64,000 bases of DNA from Tengunoibacter tsumagoiensis (lineage in GTDB: Bacteria > Chloroflexota > Ktedonobacteria > Ktedonobacterales > Ktedonobacteraceae), in assembly GCF_003967535.1 (NCBI RefSeq), contig NZ_BIFR01000001.1:4649001-4713000 (forward strand), in the 5' to 3' direction. Below are positions 27,245-35,420 of the stretch, one piece after another. Position numbers and translations under genes: made by a program. The notes under the pieces were generated by a model, which was given only the letters and a program-made list of their open reading frames with translations, was not told where the DNA came from and made no database searches. Position 1 is the first letter of the stretch. The number at the start of each line of letters is the position of its first letter.

Positions 27245-27352
27245 TTCTGTCTTAAGACAGAAGGAGGTACGGGAGAGTATTCGATATTTCTATGGCCTCT
27301 CAAGTGTGTTGGCATCGATGATAGATATTGTTCAAAAAAAGGATAAGGAAAC

Positions 27353-28651
27353 ATGGCACGTATAAAGCTTGCTTATATTGGCGGTGGAAGTACACGCGGA
27401 CCCGGGACAGTCGCTTCGTTGATTGAACAGGGTCAAAATTTTGTGGGCTCCGAGATTGTTTTGATCGATCTCAATGAGGAGCGCTTGAAAATTGTACAGA
27501 AGATTGCCCAGAAGATGGCTGCGGTCAGAGGATTGGATCTGACGATCACGATCACGACTGATCGTCGGGCTGGTCTCCAGGGCTGTGATGCTGTCTTAAC
27601 CAGTTATCGACCTGGCAACTTTGAGGCACGCTATCTGGATGAGTCGATCCCCCTGAAATATGGCGTGATCGGACAGGAGACGCAGGGGCCCGGTGGCTTC
27701 TTTATGGCTCTCCGCTCCATTCATATCATGCGTGATATCATTAAAGATATGGAAGAGATCTGTCCTGATGCATGGTTGATCAACTATACGAATCCTATTA
27801 ATCTTGTCTCTGAAGCGGTCGTTCATCATTCGCCAATTCGAACGGTCTCACTCTGCGAGGGTCCGATCATCTATAATACCAACTATGTCCGTTTCGCAGA
27901 GCTCGATCCAGATAAGCTTGATGCAGTTTCTATCGGGCTGAACCATGGCTCGTGGACCATTCGCCATCAGTACGATGGACAAGATTTTATTCCTCTCCTA
28001 CAGGCTGCCTATGAGCGAGCACTCAGTAAGGGTCAGACGCCACGCGAACGTTTGCGGATGATTGAACTGGCCTGTTTGATGGAGAGTCTCCCGAGTAATT
28101 ATTTTCAGTATTATTACTTCAACGATGAGATCCTGGCCGAACAACAGGCAAAGCCAACGACACGCGCTCAGGATATTCTCGCCAACGTCGAGGATTTCTG
28201 GGTACACTACCGTGAACAATCCGAAAGTGCTAATCCGGTCCTGGACCCCGAGCGATCCCGAGGCGGCATCAATGAGTTAGAGCTAGCGATCGATATTATC
28301 GATGCCATCTTCAATGATCGCAAAGAGGTCTGGTATGTCAATGTGCCCAATCGTGGAGCACTGGCAGATTTGCCAGAGGATCGCGTGGTTGAACTGACTG
28401 GCTTTGTTGATCGCAATGGCATCACTCCCCTACAACATGGTCATCTCCCAAAACCTGTCCGCGGTCTGGTCCAACAATTAAGCGAATACCAGTCGCTGGC
28501 TGCTGAGGCTGCCTGGGGGGGAACACGCAAGGATGCCATTAAAGCGCTTGCCAGCAATCCGCTTGTGCCATCCCTCTCCAAAGCCCAGAGCATCTATGAT
28601 GAGATGGCGGCTGCCCTTCGCAATTATCTTCCTGAACGTTTATTACACTAA
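27353..28651 (+). CDS. Glycoside hydrolase family 4, 6-phospho-beta-glucosidase type
   Basis: 432 residues. The NAD loop reads LAYIGGGSTRGPGTVASLIE, followed by GQETQGPGGFFMALR, LINYTNPINLVSEAV, VSLCEGPII (metal Cys) and SIGLNHGSW (metal His). These place it on the CelF/LicH side of GH4, though NPINLVSEAV and the GP after Cys-Glu differ from textbook members, so the substrate may differ. AAGGA precedes ATG 27353. It is the first gene of the rightward operon under operator site 2; the nagB gene starts 19 bases after its stop. Confidence 0.88.
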   Translation: MARIKLAYIGGGSTRGPGTVASLIEQGQNFVGSEIVLIDLNEERLKIVQKIAQKMAAVRGLDLTITITTDRRAGLQGCDAVLTSYRPGNFEARYLDESIPLKYGVIGQETQGPGGFFMALRSIHIMRDIIKDMEEICPDAWLINYTNPINLVSEAVVHHSPIRTVSLCEGPIIYNTNYVRFAELDPDKLDAVSIGLNHGSWTIRHQYDGQDFIPLLQAAYERALSKGQTPRERLRMIELACLMESLPSNYFQYYYFNDEILAEQQAKPTTRAQDILANVEDFWVHYREQSESANPVLDPERSRGGINELELAIDIIDAIFNDRKEVWYVNVPNRGALADLPEDRVVELTGFVDRNGITPLQHGHLPKPVRGLVQQLSEYQSLAAEAAWGGTRKDAIKALASNPLVPSLSKAQSIYDEMAAALRNYLPERLLH

Positions 28652-28670
28652 AAGCGAAAGAGAGCGAGAG

Positions 28671-29396
28671 ATGGAGCTACTTGTCTCTGACAATTATGCT
28701 ACGATGAGCCTGGCTGCGGCCAGGCTCATCGCAGAAGCGTTTACAGCTAAACCAGATTCCTCGGTGATTATTGCCGTTGGAAATACGCCACTGGGTGCGT
28801 ATAAAGAACTGGCTTACTTCTATCAGCAGGGTCAAATCAAGACCTCTCAGTTACGTCCATTCCAATTAGATGAATATCTGGCTATCCCGCCTGATGATTA
28901 TCGCTCGCTGTTTGGATGGGTCAAGCGGGATTTTTTGGACCCTCTTGAGATTACTGCCTCTCGTTGCGTTCGTCTACCGGGAGAGGCTTCTGATCCAGAT
29001 CAGGTCTGCCGCGACTATGATAACCAGTTACAACTAGCTGGTGGCGCTGATATCGCGATTCTTGGTCTGGGCCCAAATGGTCACCTTGGTTTTAATGAGC
29101 CTCTCGCCGATGCTAACGCCCCCACACGCGTGGTATCACTGACGCCAGAGTCCCTGAAGAGCAATGCTACCTATTGGGGCGGTATCGAACAGGTTCCGCA
29201 GCAAGCCCTTACCTGTGGTATGCGTCAGCTCCTGGCGGCCAAACAGATCTTCTTGCTCGTCTCGGGAGAGCATAAACAGGAGATTCTTCATCAAACGGTG
29301 GCTGGACCGATAACGCCTGCTGTACCTTCATCCTTTTTACAACAGGCAGCAAACGTTGTGGTCTTGAGCGATAAAGCCGCCTGGCCCCAGACGTAA
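28671..29396 (+). CDS. nagB: Glucosamine-6-phosphate deaminase
   Basis: 241 residues, typical for NagB, which converts glucosamine-6-phosphate to fructose-6-phosphate and ammonia. It has AVGNTPLGAYKELA, QLDEYLAIPPDDYRSLFGW (catalytic Asp) and AILGLGPNGHLGFNEPLADA, the family signature. I use ATG 28671 because the earlier in-frame start would lie inside the GH4 gene; gagcgagag precedes it. Its position between GH4 and the BadF-type kinase suggests amino-sugar catabolism. A galactosamine variant (AgaI) cannot be excluded. Confidence 0.9.
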   Translation: MELLVSDNYATMSLAAARLIAEAFTAKPDSSVIIAVGNTPLGAYKELAYFYQQGQIKTSQLRPFQLDEYLAIPPDDYRSLFGWVKRDFLDPLEITASRCVRLPGEASDPDQVCRDYDNQLQLAGGADIAILGLGPNGHLGFNEPLADANAPTRVVSLTPESLKSNATYWGGIEQVPQQALTCGMRQLLAAKQIFLLVSGEHKQEILHQTVAGPITPAVPSSFLQQAANVVVLSDKAAWPQT

Positions 29397-29487
29397 TTAT
29401 TTCAGACACAACAAAACAGGTCGTTTCATCTTTTCCTCCTATCGCTACATCGGAAGAGGAAGTCAACAGAGAGGAGACAAGAATACA

Positions 29488-30510
29488 ATGCCGTATGTTC
29501 TGGCTGTCGATGGAGGCAATACGAAAACGATTGCGCTCGTGGCAACTTTAGATGGGGTGATCTGCGGAAGTGGTCGCGGAGGCTGTAGCGACATTTATAA
29601 TAGTTTTAATGCCAGCAATCGACAGAGTGGAGTCGAGCTCGCGATACAGAACCTGGAACAGGCTATCGAGAGCGCATTGGCCGCAGCTGGTGCGACCCCA
29701 CAAGAACTGGTGGCGAGCGTCTTTAATATGGCCGGGGCAGACTGGCCCGAGGATTATGCCTTACTACAGACAATTGCACAGGATCATGGCTGGGGCCACA
29801 CCATTCAGATTCAGAATGATGCTCTGGGTATCCTTCATTCTGGCAGTCCTGCATTTGCTAAGACAGGGGTCGCGGTAATTTGTGGCACCGGGGCCGCGGT
29901 CGGTGCGCGTGGCCATGATGGTCACATCTGGCACGCCAGTTTCTGGCAACATGTGGGGGGAAGCATCGATCTCAGTCAGAAAGCTTTGCATGCAGTTTAT
30001 CAAGCTGAGATCGGTCTGGCGCCCTCAACTTCCCTCACCGATCTGGTTTTGCAGCTCTTTCAACTGACGACCGTTGAAGATGTACTCCATCTCCTGACCA
30101 GGAGAGGTTCTCCTGGAATGACCCATGTCCTGGCGAACTTGACGCCACTGTTGCTGGACGAAGCGGAACAGGGCGATCAGGTGGCACAGACAATTGTACA
30201 ACAACATGGACAGTTACTGGGAGATTACGCCTTAGTTGCAGCTCGCAAAGTGCACTTGCTTAATACCCCTTTCACGTTGATGCTTGCGGGCGGTGTTCTT
30301 CGCCATCCTTCATCGCTCCTCGCCGATGCTCTCATCGAACGGGTGCATCAGAAAGCGCCCGAGGCTACCGTCAAAAGCCCACGTTTTGAACCGGTCATTG
30401 GAGTTCTCTTCAGTGCATTAGAGGCCGCTGGAATCTCCATTGATGCACCTCTTATACAGCGGCTAGAACCCACAATTCCTGCTCAGCCTTTCTTTCATAC
30501 AGGACGCTAA
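29488..30510 (+). CDS. BadF/BadG-type ATPase, N-acetylglucosamine kinase-like
   Basis: 340 residues of the ASKHA fold. The phosphate-1 loop LAVDGGNTKTIALVA is at about 4-18, NDALGILHSG and VICGTGAAVGARG form the phosphate-2 region, and LAGGVLRHPSSLL is the adenosine segment. Such proteins next to nagB usually phosphorylate N-acetylglucosamine or glucosamine, giving the substrate for deamination. GAGGAG before ATG 29488 supports the start. No deacetylase (nagA) or sugar transporter is in the window, so unacetylated amino sugar or an unlinked nagA is implied. Confidence 0.87.
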   Translation: MPYVLAVDGGNTKTIALVATLDGVICGSGRGGCSDIYNSFNASNRQSGVELAIQNLEQAIESALAAAGATPQELVASVFNMAGADWPEDYALLQTIAQDHGWGHTIQIQNDALGILHSGSPAFAKTGVAVICGTGAAVGARGHDGHIWHASFWQHVGGSIDLSQKALHAVYQAEIGLAPSTSLTDLVLQLFQLTTVEDVLHLLTRRGSPGMTHVLANLTPLLLDEAEQGDQVAQTIVQQHGQLLGDYALVAARKVHLLNTPFTLMLAGGVLRHPSSLLADALIERVHQKAPEATVKSPRFEPVIGVLFSALEAAGISIDAPLIQRLEPTIPAQPFFHTGR

Positions 30511-30711
30511 AATCTCCTGAATTTTCCTGAGCTGTATTGTACCGATGTGGAACGAACAGTATAATTGAAGGGAGATCGGTCTGGCTAAGGCCATTCACCG
30601 CTCCTGAAGCAACCCGGCAGAGCGCATGTCTGCCTGTAGTTGACACTCAGAAGCGGTCGGATTAGACTGACAATTATATTGTGGCGAGTTGGAAAGTAAA
30701 GAGAGAACCCC

Positions 30712-31929
30712 ATGGATACAGTTCATGAAGTAGTGGAGTTGAGTGGGCATATTATCGATTCCTGGACCCTCCCTCGGGCCTGGGATGTGATTATGGATCG
30801 TGGTGGCAACTTCGATGTTGAGGAGATGCGGGTTGGGGCCACGAAGAATGAGACAAGCTACGCTCGCGTCAAAGTCTCCGCTCCAACCGATGAAGTATTA
30901 GATCTGATTTTATCTGAACTTCAACAATTGGGAGCTGTTCTGCTGGAACCCAATGATGTTCATACTGCTCCAGTCGAACAAGATGGCGTCTTACCACCCA
31001 GATTCTATTCAACAACCAATCTTCAGACTCAGGTCCGCCTCTTAGGACAATGGGTCAAGGTAGAAGAGATTGAGATGGATGTGGCAGTAGTTATTACATC
31101 TGATAAAAAACGGGCCTATTGTCGTCCTATGCACGATGTCAAGGTTGGCGATGAGGTTGTGGTGGGCCACGAAGGAATTCGCGTCATTCCTTATGAGCGT
31201 GAACGTGAGCGCGAATCGTTTGCTTTTATGCAGAGTAGTGTGTCATCTGAAAAGGCCAAAGTACTGGCTATCCATGAGATTGCTCGCCAGATGAAAGAGA
31301 CGCGGGCCAGAAACGGGAAGATCCTTTTTGTCCTGGGCCCGGCCGTCATTCATACTGGTGCCGGTCGCTACGTTGCAGAGCTCTTGCGCCGTGGTTATGT
31401 TCAGGTCATCTTTGGCGGCAATGCCATTATTACCCATGATATCGAATCAGCTTTATTTGGGACATCCCTGGGGGTCAATCTCGAAAGTGGCGAACAGGTT
31501 GAGGGAGGGCACCGCAATCATTTGCGTGCTATCAATGCCATCCGTGGCATCGGCTCTCTCGATAAAGCGATCGAGACTGGTCTGCTGCGAGAAGGCATTA
31601 CCTACGAAGCGATCAAGCACAATGTGCCAATGGTCCTGGCTGGCTCTATCCGTGACGATGGTCCAATGCCAGGCGTGATCTCTGATATGATTGAAGCCCA
31701 GAAACGTATGCGCAACGAGGTCCAGGGAGTTGAGATGGCTATTATGATCGCTTCGATGCTTCATGCGATCGCAACGGGAAACCTGCTCCCGGCCCATGTG
31801 CGAACTGTTGTGGTCGATATCAATCCCGCTGTCGTTACAAAACTTGCCGATCGCGGCAGTTTCCAGGCCGCAGGATTGGTAACCGATGCAGAACTCTTCT
31901 TGCGTGAATTGCTGGATGTCCTTTCATAG
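30712..31929 (+). CDS. TIGR00300/LOR-SDH domain protein, archaeal-type ornithine cyclodeaminase candidate
   Basis: 405 residues. The N-terminal LOR/SDH region (residues 1-115: ELSGHIIDSWTLPRAWDVIM, APTDEVLDLILSELQ) is followed by a central beta region (VITSDKKRAYCRPMHDVKVG) and a large C-terminal NAD-binding part (KILFVLGPAVIHTGAGRYVA, VIFGGNAIITHDIE, VDINPAVVTKLADRGS). This is the TIGR00300 family, of which an archaeal member was shown to be an ornithine cyclodeaminase making proline. The role here is inferred from family. GAGAG precedes ATG 30712, and no amino-acid genes adjoin. Confidence 0.85.
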   Translation: MDTVHEVVELSGHIIDSWTLPRAWDVIMDRGGNFDVEEMRVGATKNETSYARVKVSAPTDEVLDLILSELQQLGAVLLEPNDVHTAPVEQDGVLPPRFYSTTNLQTQVRLLGQWVKVEEIEMDVAVVITSDKKRAYCRPMHDVKVGDEVVVGHEGIRVIPYERERERESFAFMQSSVSSEKAKVLAIHEIARQMKETRARNGKILFVLGPAVIHTGAGRYVAELLRRGYVQVIFGGNAIITHDIESALFGTSLGVNLESGEQVEGGHRNHLRAINAIRGIGSLDKAIETGLLREGITYEAIKHNVPMVLAGSIRDDGPMPGVISDMIEAQKRMRNEVQGVEMAIMIASMLHAIATGNLLPAHVRTVVVDINPAVVTKLADRGSFQAAGLVTDAELFLRELLDVLS

Positions 31930-31968
31930 GACAGGTTTTTTATCATTGATACTCAAAGAACGGGGTAC

Positions 31969-31992
31969 GCGGCCATCATAAATGATGGCCGC
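31969..31992. repeat. Palindrome of the dispersed family, between convergent genes
   Basis: Perfect 11-bp arms (GCGGCCATCAT and complement) with a two-base loop lie between stops of the convergent genes ending at 31929 and 32019. Core and flanks (gtaaccca after it) match the family at 106-165 and 61312-61950. It may act as a bidirectional terminator. Confidence 0.7.
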
Positions 31993-32018
31993 CGTAACCC
32001 ACTCCTCAAGCTACAAAA

Positions 32019-32966
32019 TTATTCGGCCAGCGAGGAGACACGAGTGGCCAGATTTCGCATCGCATCATACAACTCTACTGGCCGCAGAATCTTGAGATCA
32101 CATCTCAAATTGACCAGCAACAGGGCAATCCAATCCAGATCTTCCACTGCACAACGCAACAGCACCCCTTCATGAACCTCTTCCAGTGTCGCCAGAGCTG
32201 GCGGGACAATGCGTTGCGCCTCCGCCAAAGAAAGCTTTAACAGGACTTCCACAGACCAGATATTTGGGGTCTGAGAGATTGAATGCAAGACAAATGCCAG
32301 GCAATCAAACTCTGCTGGACGCTGAAATCCTTCCTCTAGAGCCGTTACATCGAGAATTCGATCCAGGCGGAACGTTCGCATCTCCTGACGTAGATGACAA
32401 TAGCCAACCAGATACCAGAAACCAATTCTATAGACGAGACCATATGCATCCAGTTTCCGCTCGCTTTCAGTGGCTTTATAGGCTTGATAACGCAATAACA
32501 CCCTCTGGCGCTGCTGAATTGCCAGCACTAAGATCCGTACAACTCTTTGCTCTGGCACCGTTTTGTCAGAAGGCAGATCCAGAATCAAGCTCTCTTGCAA
32601 CGCCTGCACCTGGGCTCGGATCGCGACAGGCAGCACACGCTCAATCTTGGCCAATGCGCCCTCAACCGCTGGTCCTGCCACGAGAAGTCCAAGCTTTCTC
32701 GCAACCAGTAGACCAATTGTCACCCCCAGTGCCTCATCATCCGTAAACATAAGTGGAGGGAGCTTAAAACCCGGGCGTAAACGATAGGAACCATAGCGCC
32801 CCCGCTCCGCCTCAACTGGAATGCCAAGGTCCTGCAACATCGTAATGTACCGCCGTACTGTCCGTGTATCAACCTCTAAACGGGACGCTAACTCTGGTCC
32901 GCTGATCCGCGAACGTGCTTGCAACAATTCCAGCACAGTTAACACTCGCGTGGTAGGAAAATGCAT
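32019..32966 (-). CDS. HTH/WYL-domain transcriptional regulator
   Basis: 315 residues. The N-terminal helix-turn-helix (residues 1-60: RVLTVLELLQARSRISGPEL, LEVDTRTVRRYITMLQDLG) is of the DeoR-like HTH_11 type, and WYL-like ligand-sensing parts occupy the rest (VLLRYQAYKATESERKLDAYG, GFWYLVGYCHLRQEMRTFRLDR). WYL proteins respond to nucleotides or DNA ends and often regulate defence or stress genes. ATG 32966 is preferred; the longer in-frame start adds unrelated residues. It is divergent from the ClbS-like gene, its most likely target. Confidence 0.9.
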   Translation of the reverse strand: MHFPTTRVLTVLELLQARSRISGPELASRLEVDTRTVRRYITMLQDLGIPVEAERGRYGSYRLRPGFKLPPLMFTDDEALGVTIGLLVARKLGLLVAGPAVEGALAKIERVLPVAIRAQVQALQESLILDLPSDKTVPEQRVVRILVLAIQQRQRVLLRYQAYKATESERKLDAYGLVYRIGFWYLVGYCHLRQEMRTFRLDRILDVTALEEGFQRPAEFDCLAFVLHSISQTPNIWSVEVLLKLSLAEAQRIVPPALATLEEVHEGVLLRCAVEDLDWIALLLVNLRCDLKILRPVELYDAMRNLATRVSSLAE

Positions 32967-33191
32967 CCTGAAGAATCTTCCCTTCTCGCATCTATCATAG
33001 TAGTATGAATCAGGACGTATTTTAACCTGATAAGGCTTTATAGTACAAATAATTAAGGCATCCACACGCTATCCTATCATCACATACTACTATCACTGAG
33101 ATTACCTTAGTGATGATACGATCATTACGGGCAGGATTATCTCTTTCTGACCTGGATATCGTTCTTTATGAGCTCAAAGGAGTCTTACAGT

Positions 33192-33677
33192 ATGTCTACA
33201 ACCATACAAAAAGAACAGTTTCTCGAACGCATTCGCACAGGCTATACTACTTTTCAGGAACTTTTACAACCGCTGACACCAGAACAACTGACAACACCCA
33301 ATGTCAACGGACAATGGTCGATCAAAGATAATCTGGCTCACCTGAGTGCATGGCAAAAACTGGTGCTCAATAAGATTGAGGCTCTGCGTTTTGGTGTTGA
33401 TCGGCTTCATCCTCCATCCTCAAAAGATGAGGATGCCATCAATGAAGAGATCTATCAGCAAAACAAAGACCTCTCATTAGCAGAAGTTCAGGCAGATTTT
33501 CAGGCTACATCACAACAATTGCTGGCAGCTACTGAGCAATTAAGTGAGGAACAGCTTAATTCTCCCTATCCCTGGGGTGGTACCTATGCTGTCTGGGAAA
33601 ACATCGCAGGAAATACCTATGACCACTATCAAGAACATGCCACCATTATTCTTTCCTGGCTGGCGCAACACTCATAG
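33192..33677 (+). CDS. ClbS/DfsB-like four-helix (DinB-fold) protein
   Basis: 161 residues with the DinB/ClbS helix bundle: TTIQKEQFLERIRTGYTTFQ, VNGQWSIKDNLAHLSAWQK (metal His) and a C-terminal NTYDHYQEHATIILSWL, with histidines typical of the metal site. ClbS hydrolyses colibactin; relatives act in thiol-dependent detoxification, so a protective role is plausible but unproven. AAAGGAG nine bases before ATG 33192 gives a firm start. It is divergent from the WYL regulator, 225 bases away. Confidence 0.87.
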   Translation: MSTTIQKEQFLERIRTGYTTFQELLQPLTPEQLTTPNVNGQWSIKDNLAHLSAWQKLVLNKIEALRFGVDRLHPPSSKDEDAINEEIYQQNKDLSLAEVQADFQATSQQLLAATEQLSEEQLNSPYPWGGTYAVWENIAGNTYDHYQEHATIILSWLAQHS

Positions 33678-33691
33678 CACTGAATGCATGA

Positions 33692-33741
33692 GAGATTCGT
33701 CTCTCCAGGAGCTTATGAGATTCGTCTCTCCAGGAGCTTAT
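33692..33741. repeat. Exact 25-bp tandem duplication with a TTCG-loop hairpin
   Basis: Two identical 25-base units (33692-33716, 33717-33741) each contain GAGA-TTCG-TCTC; the first copy extends to a 6-bp stem (GAGAGA/TCTCTC at 33690-33705). They begin 15 bases past the ClbS-like stop and have no T-run. TTCG-capped stems are unusually stable in RNA. Confidence 0.8.
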
Positions 33742-33877
33742 AGGGATTACGCAACAGAACTGGTCACTCATCCATTGGAGTAACATACAATAACCTCAAG
33801 AAGTAATGAACATGAGAGCAACAGAGATATAATTGTTGCTCTTGTGTTTTTTTCTTTTTGTTTTACTACATAGAGCA

Positions 33878-34897
33878 TCAAAATTCACCACTTTTTAAAA
33901 TCCCCAGCACTTGCAAGGTCTCTGCGCGTAGTTGTTGCTCTGTAGCCCCCAACTTTACTATTAATTTTGTTGCAATGTTCTCGCCTGAATTCATTAAACC
34001 TAGTAAAAGATGCTCAGTCCCAACAGAGCGGTGATTCATACCCTGAGCCTCAATAATAGCCCGTTCAATAACACGTTGAGCACGTGGGTTAAACCCAAGC
34101 TGGCCTTGAACTGGCTTCTCTCCACGACTGATCACCTGATTTAATGCATTCCGAACCATATATGTGTTAATTCGTAAGCGCTGAAAAATATACGCCGCCG
34201 CCCCTTCATGTTCGCGCAATAGCCCAAGCAGAAGATGCTCTGTTCCAATATAACTATGCTGCATATACATAGCCTCTTCATGAGCATAATTAAGCACATT
34301 TCTGGCCCGATCAGTAAAATGAGAGAAGGCTCCTTGCTCCCCTACTTTGACGGTGCGCTGCTCACCTGTAGCACGCGTAACTGTGGCCTGACGAGCTGCC
34401 TCAGCGCTGGGAGACATCTCATGCAGAGGATTGTTGGGACCAGCAGTAGCACTGGAAAGGATACGAATACTGGCTGCACGCATTTTCAGCACGCCAAAAG
34501 TAATGCCAAGACGATGCAGCATTTTCTCACTCTGACTCTGAGTGAGCGTGGTCAACCCGAGGAGGATATGTTCGGTGCCTACATAGGGCTGCTTCATCTT
34601 CTGGGCCTCCTGCATGGCCGCAGTAAACACAAGGAGCGCCTGCTCGTTAAACGTAGGCAGTTCAGGAAGATAGGTATTGCCAATGCCTACAACTTCAACT
34701 AAGGCCGTCCGCAGCTTCTCACTCGTCGCCCCCAGGCGAGATAACACACGCGCTGCAACCCCCTCCCCTTCAAGCGAGATTGCTAACAATAGATGCTCTG
34801 TACCCACCATCTCATGACGATAAAAGCGAGCCTCGTCCTGAGCTAAACTGACGATCTTACGGGCACGTTCAGTGAAGCAATCAAATCTTTTGTCCAC
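33878..34897 (-). CDS. Protein of two Clp N-domain modules, no ATPase
   Basis: 339 residues made of two Clp_N modules (about 1-150 and 190-335), each with two four-helix repeats. The signature VGTEHLLLAI / VGTEHILLGL / IGTEHLLLGLL / VGTEHLLLGL recurs four times. No Walker motif or AAA+ domain follows. Clp N-domains bind adaptors and substrates for ClpC/ClpB machines, so this may be an adaptor or competitor for a Clp ATPase. The 41204-44806 Clp fusion, 6.3 kb away, is a candidate partner. GAAAGGAG lies eight bases before ATG 34897. Confidence 0.9.
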   Translation of the reverse strand: MDKRFDCFTERARKIVSLAQDEARFYRHEMVGTEHLLLAISLEGEGVAARVLSRLGATSEKLRTALVEVVGIGNTYLPELPTFNEQALLVFTAAMQEAQKMKQPYVGTEHILLGLTTLTQSQSEKMLHRLGITFGVLKMRAASIRILSSATAGPNNPLHEMSPSAEAARQATVTRATGEQRTVKVGEQGAFSHFTDRARNVLNYAHEEAMYMQHSYIGTEHLLLGLLREHEGAAAYIFQRLRINTYMVRNALNQVISRGEKPVQGQLGFNPRAQRVIERAIIEAQGMNHRSVGTEHLLLGLMNSGENIATKLIVKLGATEQQLRAETLQVLGILKSGEF

Positions 34898-35420
34898 AGA
34901 CGCTCCTTTCTACATCCCATCTCCTGGTTTTTCTGGCACCGCCAGCTTGTCCAGGGATCATACGCAATCGGCTAGATTACGTCATCAGCAGGTCATGTGA
35001 CAGTACAGCAAAAGTATAACACAAGAGCCCTGACAGGCGTTATTATACAGGCCAGATAGGTCGAATGGACCAACAGGATGGTCGTTGTTTCATTAAGCGG
35101 ATACGCCTGCCTTTCCACAACCAGCATCATCGTAGTAATTTCAAAGGGACAGGGGATTTGATGATCGACTCTTTCTGGCATATAATAAGTTAATCATTGC
35201 GCCAATTTCTTCATGCACTGAAATACAGGCATAGTCATATGCAAACAGCCATGCCTTCGCACGTTGGTTATTAGGAGGGAAGAGGCATCGATCAGTCAAC
35301 GACTGCCAATTCATAGCTCGCAGGCAAGAAGGTTCAGGAACATATTGATACAATCGTCCGTCAGTGAAAACGTCTAAACGCTTAGACACAAACGCTTAAA
35401 ATACAGAAATTTAGCTGACT
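34898..35420. other. Divergent intergenic region, Clp_N protein / Y-polymerase
   Basis: About 520 bases between two divergent starts. Apart from the dyad at 35372-35387 I see no strong promoter or gene. A leftward 82-codon frame with a GTG start (35141-35389) has no ribosome site and no recognisable fold and is not called. Confidence 0.5.
35372..35387. promoter_or_regulatory. Dyad with repeated AAACGCTTA, upstream of the Y-polymerase gene
   Basis: GTCTAA and TTAGAC flank acgc, 34 bases before ATG 35421. AAACGCTTA occurs twice within 20 bases (35377 and 35389). The position suits an operator; it does not look like a Bacillus-type LexA box. Confidence 0.4.

Noticed and set aside
35141..35389. 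Leftward 82-codon frame with GTG start
   Set aside because: No ribosome site, no recognisable fold; kept only as unresolved.
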